Shown here one piece after another: positions 1 to 6,760 of a DNA stretch of 64,000 nt. The notes beneath the pieces are model-generated. The model worked only from the letters and a program-made list of their open reading frames with translations. It made no database searches and was not told the DNA's origin. The stretch is from NCBI GenBank assembly GCA_029239675.1, contig JARBUM010000007.1, forward strand, positions 1 to 64,000. The letters run 5' to 3'. Both the position numbers and the translations under genes were made by a program. The stretch is from Pelosinus sp. GTDB taxonomy: Bacteria > Bacillota > Negativicutes > DSM-13327. Positions within the stretch are counted from its first letter, which is position 1, and each line of letters opens with the position of its first letter.

Positions 1-1
1 T

Positions 2-364
2 CGCAGAAAAACCTCGGTTGCCAGAGTTCGTCTGGTTCCGGGTGAAGGCAATATTCTAGTTAACGACCGTACTATTGCAGAATATTTTGGTCGCAAAACT
101 TTAGAACTTATTGTAAAACAACCCCTTAATTTGACAGAAACTCTTGGCAAATATAATGTTTTAATTAAAGTGGAGGGCGGCGGTCCTTCAGGACAAGCTG
201 GCGCTGTTCGTCACGGTATTTCTCGTGCATTACTTAAAGTTGATGCTGAGTACCGTCCATCTTTGAAAAAAGCTGGATTCCTTACTCGTGACCCACGTGA
301 AAAAGAACGTCGTAAATACGGCTTGAAGAAAGCGCGTAAAGCGTCTCAGTTCTCAAAACGTTAA
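2..364 (+). CDS. rpsI: 30S ribosomal protein S9, 5' end outside window
   Basis: The reading frame is open from base 2 and gives 120 residues, starting [11 protein letters not shown] and ending [12 protein letters not shown]. Both are hallmark ends of ribosomal protein S9, whose basic C-terminal tail reaches the P-site tRNA in the 30S subunit. The usual length is about 130 residues, so only about the first ten are missing, cut by the window edge rather than truncated. A TTG at 131 lies in frame inside the gene and is not its start. The gene normally follows rplM in one transcript, and cwlD lies nearby in Bacillus too, so the local order fits a Firmicute. A strong terminator follows 15 bases after the stop. 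Confidence 0.97.
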   Translation, partial: RRKTSVARVRLVPGEGNILVNDRTIAEYFGRKTLELIVKQPLNLTETLGKYNVLIKVEGGGPSGQAGAVRHGISRALLKVDAEYRPSLKKAGFLTRDPREKERRKYGLKKARKASQFSKR

Positions 365-378
365 TATTGTTTTATATC

Positions 379-412
379 AAATCCAGAAAGAGTTTCTCTT
401 TCTGGATTTTTT
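379..412 (+). terminator. Intrinsic terminator after rpsI
   Basis: A perfect 14-bp stem (AAATCCAGAAAGAG and its complement) closes a TTT loop and is followed by a T-rich tract. It is a standard rho-independent terminator for the ribosomal protein transcript. Confidence 0.93.
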
Positions 413-459
413 ATTATGCTAAAAGCATATATTTTAGAAGAATCGAGGAAAAATGATTC

Positions 460-551
460 AACCGCAGAGGCACAGAGCGCGCAGAGGGATATTTTATAAT
501 CATCTATTTTTTCTCTGTGTCCTCTGCATCTCTGCGGATCAAAAGGACGTG
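460..551. repeat. Dispersed CAGAG palindrome, copy 1
   Basis: The left arm reads AACCGCAGAGGCACAGAG and the right arm reads CTCTGTGTCCTCTGC, then ATCTCTGCGG, forming an imperfect inverted repeat around an AT-rich centre of about 30 bases. It ends in AAAAGGACGTG, a tail shared with copies near 1540 and 62985. Each arm looks like degenerate tandem units of about 8 bases based on CACAGAGG. Other copies in this window lie near 1472, 4678, 5870, 59024, 61952 and 62952. Confidence 0.75.
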
Positions 552-566
552 TAGTGTTTTTCTTAC

Positions 567-660
567 GGAATCAGAAAGTATATCACTTTCTGATTCCAAG
601 TAAGAACGACTAAGGCTTCGACCTTCGTCTGAGGACTTGGTCGAAACCAAGTCTTTTCTT
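567..660 (+). repeat. Two-hairpin CGACTAAG element, copy A
   Basis: Hairpin 1 pairs GGAATCAGAAAG (567-578) with CTTTCTGATTCC (586-597). It is followed by AAGAACGACTAAGGCTTC and by hairpin 2, GACTTGGT-CGAA-ACCAAGTC (634-653), with a TTTTCTT tail like a terminator. A closely related element sits at 17237-17335 upstream of ilvE. Here it lies upstream of the secreted-protein gene at 735. It may be a structured leader RNA or a mobile terminator-like repeat; the sequence alone does not decide. Confidence 0.6.
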
Positions 661-734
661 ATGTTTAGCAGGAAATAAAGCAGGTAAGGTATAATAATAG
701 AGAGTAATGATATAAAGATGGAAGGGGTTAGTTT

Positions 735-1391
735 ATGAGAAAAATAATAGTAATGCTAGTTTTTTCGATGTTGTTGATGCTTTCTAGCGTAGCTTTTGCT
801 AGCTTGGATGACAACAAGATCTCCATTCAACAACAATATGGAGATTACCGCTTGCTGATTGATTCTGACAATCAATTATGGACAAAAGCTGATTGGGAAG
901 CGAAAGGTTCTAAAAAAGCAAAAGCTTCATCCTATCAATATTCCTTTAGTCGCCAAGGAATAGGCGTACAGATGGAAGTCATGTATGCAAATAATAAGCC
1001 TGATGCAAAAGTGGTTGCCCAACGGTTTACTCCTAATATGCCAATTACAATCAAAGAGCTAAAATTATATTTCCCAGAAGTCTATGCCTTGACGAAAGCA
1101 CCAAAAGCTAATTTTTTTGCAACCTATAATTCACTGAGTCGCAACTTTCAAGAAGGACAGTCTCCTGTAAGTATGGGCGTACTCATTAGAGAATTATCAG
1201 ATGGCAACTATTATTCTTTAATAGCCTTCAATATTCAAGATGAAGGTCGCTTAATAAAAGAAATAGAATATATTAACGAAGATACATATATTAGAGAATT
1301 TACTATTGAACGTGCTTCACGCACGACAGTACATGATAACATGGATACAAGCAATCCAGACTGGAAACCCATTAAAAATTACTTTAACTAA
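735..1391 (+). CDS. Secreted protein of unknown function
   Basis: This 218-residue protein begins with a clear signal peptide: MRK, then a hydrophobic core of about 15 residues ending SSVAFA before SLDD, so cleavage is expected near residue 22. The mature part is polar, about 195 residues, with no cysteine pair, repeat or catalytic motif I recognise. An AAGGGG site precedes the ATG by 7 bases. The gene stands alone between a two-hairpin repeat element and a strong terminator, so it is probably monocistronic. I do not recognise a family; it is likely exported or cell-surface. Confidence 0.8.
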   Translation: MRKIIVMLVFSMLLMLSSVAFASLDDNKISIQQQYGDYRLLIDSDNQLWTKADWEAKGSKKAKASSYQYSFSRQGIGVQMEVMYANNKPDAKVVAQRFTPNMPITIKELKLYFPEVYALTKAPKANFFATYNSLSRNFQEGQSPVSMGVLIRELSDGNYYSLIAFNIQDEGRLIKEIEYINEDTYIREFTIERASRTTVHDNMDTSNPDWKPIKNYFN

Positions 1392-1420
1392 AAAAAAGAG
1401 GCCATTGGCCTCTTTTTTTT
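1391..1420. terminator. Intrinsic terminator
   Basis: A run of seven A, then GAGGCC-ATT-GGCCTC and eight T. The symmetric A and T tracts mean it could stop transcripts from either side. Confidence 0.93.
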
Positions 1421-1471
1421 ACTATACTAGAATGTATAAGTTCTGTAGGTGAAAAAGTATAAGATTTTATG

Positions 1472-1550
1472 ACCCACAAAAAATAAGAATCCTTTGTGTT
1501 CGTTGCGTCTTTGTGGTTTGATTCGTTTTATATGTTTTAAAAGACGCGTA
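1472..1550. repeat. Dispersed CAGAG-type palindrome, copy 2 (diverged)
   Basis: ACCCACAAA on the left pairs with TTTGTGGTTTG on the right, with CCTTTGTGTTCGTTGCGTC between them, and the tail AAAAGACGCGTA matches other copies. It sits just beyond the 3' end of the glycosyltransferase gene. A 14-mer, AATGTATAAGTTCT at 1431, also precedes the copy near 62952. Confidence 0.5.
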
Positions 1551-1556
1551 TGTAGT

Positions 1557-2321
1557 CTACTTTGCCAATCTGATGGGGGCAAGCTTTGCTTCTTCTGCTG
1601 TTTGTGGGCCGATGAAGCCGTGGCGGGTCATGGCGGAGAGTACAATGGCTTGCCTTTGTTTCGCTGCATTAAAGTCAACATAGGGGGAATTCAGAGAAGG
1701 AGCGGTAGGGAGGCCAGCCAATAGAGTACATTCTGCTAAAGTAAGATTGATAGGTGCTTTATCGAAGTAAATTTTTGATGCATCACCTATACCATAAGCA
1801 CCGGATCCAAAATAAATGGTATTAAGATACATTTCCAATATTTCCTCTTTAGAATATCGAAATTCCATATTCATGGCGAGGATAAATTCTTCGGCCTTGC
1901 GACCATAGGTTTTTTCTTGGGTAAGAAATAAGTTCTTAATAAGTTGTTGTGTAATGGTGCTACCACCTTCGGAAAAATCTCCTGATTGCATATTAACCAG
2001 CATAGCCCTTATTATACCTTCAATATCAAAACCAACATGGCGATAAAAGCGGCTGTCTTCTACTGCAATAATACTTTGCTGCATGGTTAGGGGAATGTAT
2101 TGTATGGTTACATAATTTTTCTTATTAAGCTTTTCATTTACTGCACTTTTTAAGGCAATCATGCGATAAGTGCGTTCCCATGAACTTGATAAGTGAGTCG
2201 TTACAGCTTTGGATGAGGGCAATGTAGGTAGCAGTTCTGTTATATAGCTGGTACCACCAGCCCATCCAAATGATAGGGCAAATAATATGATCGAGAGTAT
2301 TATTAATCTACGAAACCTCAT
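1557..2321 (-). CDS. Monofunctional peptidoglycan glycosyltransferase
   Basis: This 254-residue protein polymerises lipid II glycan chains at the outer face of the membrane (GT51 family, class A PBP transglycosylase domain without a transpeptidase domain). One N-terminal membrane anchor (about residues 5-23) is followed by the signature motifs EDSRFYRHVGFD with the catalytic Glu, GGSTITQQ, RKAEE and a YFGSGAYGIG stretch. No Ser-x-x-Lys penicillin-binding module is present, and the length fits MtgA/SgtB-like enzymes. A GGAGG site precedes the ATG. It is divergent from cwlD, another wall enzyme, which suggests a shared intergenic promoter region. Confidence 0.92.
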   Translation of the reverse strand: MRFRRLIILSIILFALSFGWAGGTSYITELLPTLPSSKAVTTHLSSSWERTYRMIALKSAVNEKLNKKNYVTIQYIPLTMQQSIIAVEDSRFYRHVGFDIEGIIRAMLVNMQSGDFSEGGSTITQQLIKNLFLTQEKTYGRKAEEFILAMNMEFRYSKEEILEMYLNTIYFGSGAYGIGDASKIYFDKAPINLTLAECTLLAGLPTAPSLNSPYVDFNAAKQRQAIVLSAMTRHGFIGPQTAEEAKLAPIRLAK

Positions 2322-2462
2322 TGCTAGCCTCCTTTTATATCTGCTTAGTGTTATTTTACCTTACTGTATGATATTTGGCTATAAGTGCTTTTTTTTGTAT
2401 AATCCTAAAATAAAAAGCATAAGGTTGTAGAAGAGTTTTTGATAGTAGGGAGTTGTTATAGG

Positions 2463-3179
2463 ATGAGGCTAATTTGTATACGGCGGTCTAATGTGAATCT
2501 GGTCATCATGTTAAGCATCACCATGGTTGTACTTCATTTTCTAACCATGAACTATGTAATAGGCGATGATATAGAAAATGTGGACATGTCAGCATTGGCC
2601 GGACATCGCATTGCTATTGACCCTGGACATGGAGGAATTGATAGCGGTGCGAATGCGAATAAAGTTGACGAAAAGGATATTACATTAGTCATTTCTACTA
2701 AATTAGCAAATCTTCTAGAGCAGTATGGAGCTACTATTGTGCTTACTAGGGAAGCAGATGTTGACTATTATACAAAAGGTAAAGGCGGTAAACGTAATGA
2801 TTTGCTAGAGCGTGTTAAGAGAATTAACAGTTCAGAAGCAGAGCTTTTCTTAAGTATTCATTGCAATGCTTATCGGGGAGCAAACTTATCAGGTGCTCAG
2901 GTCTTTTATAATCCGAAACTTGAAGAAAATAAGACATTGGCAATACGATTGCAGCAAGTTCTTAAAGAATTTCCCCAAGGAAATAAACGTCAAGCAAAAG
3001 AGGATTTGCACATTTTAGTATTGAATGAAATCAATATACCAGGTGTATTAATTGAGACAGGATATTTAACCAATAGGGAAGAAGCATCTTTGTTGGCAGA
3101 AGATAGTTACCAACAGAAGATGGTAGAGAATATTGCCAAAGCATTGGCGTATCATTTTTATAAAAATGCGGCAAGATAA
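2463..3179 (+). CDS. cwlD: N-acetylmuramoyl-L-alanine amidase CwlD-like
   Basis: This is an Amidase_3 family zinc enzyme. Motifs in order are DPGHGGIDSGA with the first zinc His, DEKD with the second ligand Glu, SIHCN with the second His, and VLIETGYLTN with the catalytic Glu. One N-terminal membrane segment precedes the domain, as in CwlD, which helps make muramic-delta-lactam in the spore cortex. The ATG at 2463 is preferred because TAGGGAG lies about 10 bases upstream; a TTG at 2439 has no such site. Length is 238 residues, as usual for the family. The rpsI neighbourhood matches the CwlD locus of other Firmicutes and supports a spore former. Confidence 0.88.
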   Translation: MRLICIRRSNVNLVIMLSITMVVLHFLTMNYVIGDDIENVDMSALAGHRIAIDPGHGGIDSGANANKVDEKDITLVISTKLANLLEQYGATIVLTREADVDYYTKGKGGKRNDLLERVKRINSSEAELFLSIHCNAYRGANLSGAQVFYNPKLEENKTLAIRLQQVLKEFPQGNKRQAKEDLHILVLNEINIPGVLIETGYLTNREEASLLAEDSYQQKMVENIAKALAYHFYKNAAR

Positions 3180-3294
3180 GTGCTAGATATAACCATTACA
3201 GAAACTCTATGGTATAGGCGAAAATCTTTAGTGGTTTATATAAATCCATCAGGAGATTCTTTACTATTCTCTATGGAAGAAAAGGAGCAGTCAT

Positions 3295-4140
3295 ATGAAA
3301 AATCTAGAAATTTGTGCTCTGATGCCTCATCCCCCTATTATGATACCTGAGGTGGGAAAAGATGAGCTGGATAAAATAAAGAATACAGTTGCTGCTGCAA
3401 CAGAAGCTGCAAGACGAGTTAAGGAATGCAATCCTCAAACCATTATTCTAATTACACCCCATGGTCCTATATTTGAGGATTCTGCAAGTGTTAGCGTCCA
3501 TCCTAGGCTTAAAGGGAATTTTGCGTCCTTTGGTGCTCCTGAGATTTCTTTAGGATTTGAGACAGATGGCTTACTCGTGAGGCATATTTTAAAAAAGGCC
3601 GATCGATTGGGAGTGAATGTAGTAGAGCTTACTGATGATAAGGCAAAGGACAATTACTTACGCTTAGAACTGGACCATGGAGCGCTGGTTCCTCTTTATT
3701 ATCTAAGTAAGGCTGGCTTTAAAGGACAGTTGATACATATTTCCGTTGGTATGTTATCTTATGAAGAAATGTATACCTTTGGCAAAGCTGTGCAAGGAGC
3801 CATTGGTATGGTAGATAAGCGGGTAGCTGTCATTGCTTCCGGTGATTTATCCCATCGTTTAACACCTGATGCACCAGCAGGCTATAGTCCACAAGCTAGT
3901 GAATTTGATAAACAGGTCATGGAAGCGGTAGAAACTCTAAATATAAAAGCCTTATTACAAATGGATCAGAAATTAGTAGCAGATGCAGGGGAATGTGGCT
4001 TACGACCTATCTTTTTTCTTATGGGAATCGTAGGTGGCCTTAAGGCCACTGGGGAAATCTTATCTTATGAGGGTCCTTTTGGTGTTGGTTATGGGGTAGC
4101 CCTAATTAATATTCATAATGAAACAAAAGGGGTGAAATAA
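3295..4140 (+). CDS. amrB: AmmeMemoRadiSam system protein B (MEMO/LigB-like)
   Basis: This 281-residue protein belongs to the class III extradiol dioxygenase-like (LigB/MEMO) fold. Candidate metal-site residues are visible in MPHPPIMIPE, LITPHGPIFED and ASGDLSHRLTPDAP. It is the first of three genes that recur together in bacteria and archaea: MEMO-like, AMMECR1 and a PflA-type radical SAM protein. The stop codon overlaps the next ATG by one base, so the first two are translationally coupled. The system's reaction is not established to my knowledge. An AAGGAG site precedes the ATG. Confidence 0.9.
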   Translation: MKNLEICALMPHPPIMIPEVGKDELDKIKNTVAAATEAARRVKECNPQTIILITPHGPIFEDSASVSVHPRLKGNFASFGAPEISLGFETDGLLVRHILKKADRLGVNVVELTDDKAKDNYLRLELDHGALVPLYYLSKAGFKGQLIHISVGMLSYEEMYTFGKAVQGAIGMVDKRVAVIASGDLSHRLTPDAPAGYSPQASEFDKQVMEAVETLNIKALLQMDQKLVADAGECGLRPIFFLMGIVGGLKATGEILSYEGPFGVGYGVALINIHNETKGVK

Positions 4141-4655
4141 TGGCTAGTGAAAGTCAAGCTGTAGGACTAGCCAAGATGAGTTTAAAATATTTTTTAGAGA
4201 CTGGCAGCATCTTGCCGGTGCCTGCTACCTTAGGAGATGAGCTTAAAGGGCGGGCAGGGGTTTTTGTATCCTTAAAGAAGCAAGGCCAATTGCGAGGGTG
4301 TATTGGTACCTTTGAGCCTACCAGACTCAATATAGCCAGTGAGATTATCTACAACGCTATTAGTGCTGGTACAGAAGACCCTAGATTTTGGCCAGTGGAA
4401 CTGGAGGAGCTAGTAGAAATTACAATTTCTGTAGATATACTAGAAGCTCCTGAATTGATAGACAGCGTAGATAAGTTAGATCCACAAAAATATGGTGTAA
4501 TCGTTAAAAGAGGAAGAAGAAGTGGATTGCTGTTACCTATGCTTGAAGGCGTAGATACTGTAGACGAGCAAATCAGTATTGCGAAAGAAAAGGCAGGCAT
4601 TGGCACTGAAGAGGAAACAGAATTATATCGATTTTCCGTGGCTCGTTATACATAG
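4140..4655 (+). CDS. amrA: AmmeMemoRadiSam system protein A (AMMECR1 family)
   Basis: This 171-residue AMMECR1-domain protein carries the family's near-invariant LRGCIGTFEP motif near residue 55, plus a later GRRSGLLLPMLEGVDT stretch typical of the domain. Its start shares a base with the amrB stop, giving tight coupling. The domain is widespread but its biochemical role is unknown; co-occurrence with MEMO-like and radical SAM proteins implies a common modification pathway. A dispersed CAGAG-type palindrome separates it from the radical SAM gene, so read-through from here is possible but not certain. Confidence 0.92.
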   Translation: MASESQAVGLAKMSLKYFLETGSILPVPATLGDELKGRAGVFVSLKKQGQLRGCIGTFEPTRLNIASEIIYNAISAGTEDPRFWPVELEELVEITISVDILEAPELIDSVDKLDPQKYGVIVKRGRRSGLLLPMLEGVDTVDEQISIAKEKAGIGTEEETELYRFSVARYT

Positions 4656-4677
4656 TTTTTCTGGAGTAAAAACACTG

Positions 4678-4762
4678 AACCGCGAAGAAGTGAAGAAAAA
4701 GAAGGGGAGATTAGATCTATTTCGTATTCTTCATACTCTTCATCTCTTCGCGTTTCAAAGGT
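4678..4762. repeat. Dispersed CAGAG-type palindrome, copy 3 (diverged)
   Basis: GAACCGCGAAGAAGTGAAG on the left is mirrored by CTTCATCTCTTCGCGTTTC on the right around an AT-rich centre. The arm units are GAAGA-like here rather than CAGAG, so this is a diverged relative with the same architecture and flank (AACCGC and a TTTCAAAGG tail). Confidence 0.55.
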
Positions 4763-4817
4763 TTTATTTTTAGAGCGTGAAGCGTTTATCCTAATAAATC
4801 ATAATGGAGTGACTTCT

Positions 4818-5810
4818 ATGCGGGAGGCTATGTATTATCAGCCCCATGAAAAAGATATCCTTTGTAGTCTATGTCCTAAAGGATGTATCATTCCTGAAGG
4901 GCGGGCAGGTTTGTGCCGGGTACGCAGAAATATAGGCAATACACTTTATACGGAGAATTATGCTGCTTGTTCTTCCTATGCTCTTGATCCAATAGAGAAA
5001 AAACCTTTATATCATTTTTATCCTGGTAGTTTACTATTGTCACTTGGCACATGGGGGTGTAATTTTTCCTGTTCCTTTTGTCAGAATTGGGAAATTGCCC
5101 AAGAAAATCCTCAGACGATCAGATTACTGCCAGAAAGGGCAGTAAAATTAGCTGAAGAACAAAAAGAGCAAGGCAATATAGGGATAGCATATACATATTC
5201 AGAGCCAAGTGTCTGGTATGAATATGTGTTAGATACGGCCAAAGAGATTAAGCGGGCTGGAATGAAAAATGTACTTGTCACAAATGGCTTTATTAATAAA
5301 CAGCCGTTGCTGGAAATACTGCCTTATGTGGATGCTCTAAATATTGATGTTAAGGCTTTTACCAATGAATTTTACCATAAAATATGTGCAGGGAGTCTTG
5401 ATTCAGTAAAAGAGACAGTAGCACTAGCCGCTTCAGCTTGCCATGTGGAAATTACCACACTATTAGTTCCTGGATTGAATGATGATCAACAGGAAATTGC
5501 GGAACTTGCTAGCTGGTTAGGTACTATTAATAAGGACATTCCCTTACATTTATCTCGTTATTTTCCTAATTATAAAATGAAGGCAGCTCCTACGACAGAG
5601 AGTACCATGAAAATGGCTCGAGATATCGCAGAACAACATTTGAATTATGTATATCTTGGCAATATGGAAGGACAAGGAACAAATACGTATTGCCCTAAGT
5701 GTGATAAGTTGCTTATTGATCGAAATAAATGGCGTAGCACGATGGTTGATAAGAACAAATGTCCTCAATGTGGAAGTATAATTAGTATAATTGGTGATAT
5801 TGCTTTTTGA
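4818..5810 (+). CDS. amrS: AmmeMemoRadiSam system radical SAM enzyme
   Basis: This 330-residue radical SAM protein has the cluster motif GCNFSCSFCQNW (Cys-x3-Cys-x2-Cys), like pyruvate formate-lyase activating enzymes. It also has an extra N-terminal CSLCPKGC motif and a C-terminal zinc-ribbon-like pair of CPKC and CPQC. This three-part cysteine layout is typical of the AmmeMemoRadiSam radical SAM member. The ATG at 4818 is chosen because TGGAGTGA lies 8 bases upstream; a GTG at 4809 lacks a site. It presumably uses S-adenosylmethionine to modify a substrate handled with AmrA and AmrB, but the substrate is unknown. Confidence 0.92.
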   Translation: MREAMYYQPHEKDILCSLCPKGCIIPEGRAGLCRVRRNIGNTLYTENYAACSSYALDPIEKKPLYHFYPGSLLLSLGTWGCNFSCSFCQNWEIAQENPQTIRLLPERAVKLAEEQKEQGNIGIAYTYSEPSVWYEYVLDTAKEIKRAGMKNVLVTNGFINKQPLLEILPYVDALNIDVKAFTNEFYHKICAGSLDSVKETVALAASACHVEITTLLVPGLNDDQQEIAELASWLGTINKDIPLHLSRYFPNYKMKAAPTTESTMKMARDIAEQHLNYVYLGNMEGQGTNTYCPKCDKLLIDRNKWRSTMVDKNKCPQCGSIISIIGDIAF

Positions 5811-5869
5811 AACTCGTTTATTCTTATGCTAGAAAGTGTGTATTTGTGAAAGAGAGCAAAGAAATGATT

Positions 5870-5950
5870 TAGCTACAGAAGTACAGAGAATAGAGAGAAA
5901 CAATAAGAAATACCCTACAGTGTCCTCTGTGCCTCTGTGGTTAAAAAAAG
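5870..5950. repeat. Dispersed CAGAG palindrome, copy 4
   Basis: AGCTACAGAAGTACAGAGAA on the left pairs with TGTCCTCTGTGCCTCTGTGG on the right, followed by TTAAAAAAAG. The left flank TTATGCTAGAAAG and GAAATGATT resembles the left flank of copy 1 (TTATGCTAAAAG, AAATGATT), so homology extends beyond the palindrome. Confidence 0.65.
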
Positions 5951-5999
5951 AAAAATCGCGTTTTCGTATAGTTTTGTCACTGATGAAAATTTAGTATAG

Positions 6000-6035
6000 A
6001 TGCTCTACAAAGATTCTGATTTTGTAGAGCATTTA
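6000..6035. terminator. Hairpin / terminator
   Basis: A 12-bp stem, ATGCTCTACAAA and its complement, closes an 8-base loop and ends in TTATA. Almost the same stem occurs at 57735-57769, suggesting a recurrent hairpin sequence. Confidence 0.7.
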
Positions 6036-6118
6036 TACTTAGATATAAGAGTATGAGCAGGAAATCAATAAATTTTGTATAATAGTAAACCTCATTATAC
6101 AAAAGGGAGGAATTTTTA

Positions 6119-6577
6119 ATGCCATTAGAACGTGTTAAAGTATTCTTGAGTCAACATCCTGACTTAGAGATTATTTTATTTGATAAAAGTACTCATACAG
6201 CAGAATTAGCTGCCCAGGCCTTAGGAGTTCTGCCAGCACAAATCGCCAAAAGCCTAGTGTTTCTTGCAGATGGACAACCTGTACTAGTGGTAACCTGCGG
6301 TGATAAGAAAATAAACACAAAAAAATTAGCTAAGGTTTTAGAAGCTAAAAAAATTCGTTTTGCAGATGCTGAGGCGGTGATGGATGCTACCGGTTTTCCT
6401 CCAGGAGGTGTATCACCCATTGGATTAATTAGCGATATTCCCTTGTATCTCGATCAAAGCCTATGGAATTTTGATACTGTATATGCGGCTGCAGGAACTG
6501 CCAATTCAGCTTTGCCAGTAAGCCCGAATCGTTTATGTAACATTACGGGAGCAAAAGTCATTGATGTTTGCTGTTAG
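6119..6577 (+). CDS. YbaK/EbsC family aminoacyl-tRNA deacylase
   Basis: This 152-residue protein has the YbaK/ProX fold. Its landmarks are a Lys-containing AKSLVFL segment, VTCGDKKINTKKL, and the TGFPPGGVSPIG loop that shapes the substrate pocket. Family members hydrolyse mischarged aminoacyl-tRNAs such as Cys-tRNA(Pro) or Ala-tRNA(Pro). Which tRNA this one edits cannot be told from sequence alone. The start has a perfect GGGAGGAA site 6 bases upstream. It is a single gene between a terminator hairpin and a GGDEF gene, so it is likely housekeeping and monocistronic. Confidence 0.88.
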   Translation: MPLERVKVFLSQHPDLEIILFDKSTHTAELAAQALGVLPAQIAKSLVFLADGQPVLVVTCGDKKINTKKLAKVLEAKKIRFADAEAVMDATGFPPGGVSPIGLISDIPLYLDQSLWNFDTVYAAAGTANSALPVSPNRLCNITGAKVIDVCC

Positions 6578-6584
6578 ATTATGG

Positions 6585-6666
6585 TTGAGCATCCTTAGTT
6601 TATTCCAAGGCTATTAAAGAAGACATAATAGTCTAGAGCCCGTAGCTGTGATTGTCAATGCTCAGC
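6585..6666 (+). promoter_or_regulatory. Diverged c-di-GMP-I (GEMM) riboswitch-like element
   Basis: The segment is bracketed by a helix (TTGAGCAT at 6585, ATGCTCA at 6658) and contains GTAGCTGTGATTGTCA. That differs at two positions from GTAGCTATGATTGCCA in the GEMM riboswitch at 27644. Upstream, TTAGTTTATTCC then AAGGCT resembles TTAGTAAATTTCC and AAAGCCT of that riboswitch, with the first hairpin and the ACGCA stretch missing. It lies about 95 bases before a GGDEF-HD-GYP gene. It may be a remnant, a divergent variant or chance; binding cannot be assumed. Confidence 0.35.
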
Positions 6667-6760
6667 TTAATAGTGTATAATCATTTCTAGTGATTAACAA
6701 AAAAAGCTATGAATAAAGACTTTTTGCAGTAGAAAATTATAAATTGTTGTGGAGGCAAAG

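Noticed and set aside
1494-1724. A 76-codon plus-strand frame with many Cys
   Set aside because: It starts in a repeat copy and runs antisense into the glycosyltransferase gene, so it is a shadow frame.
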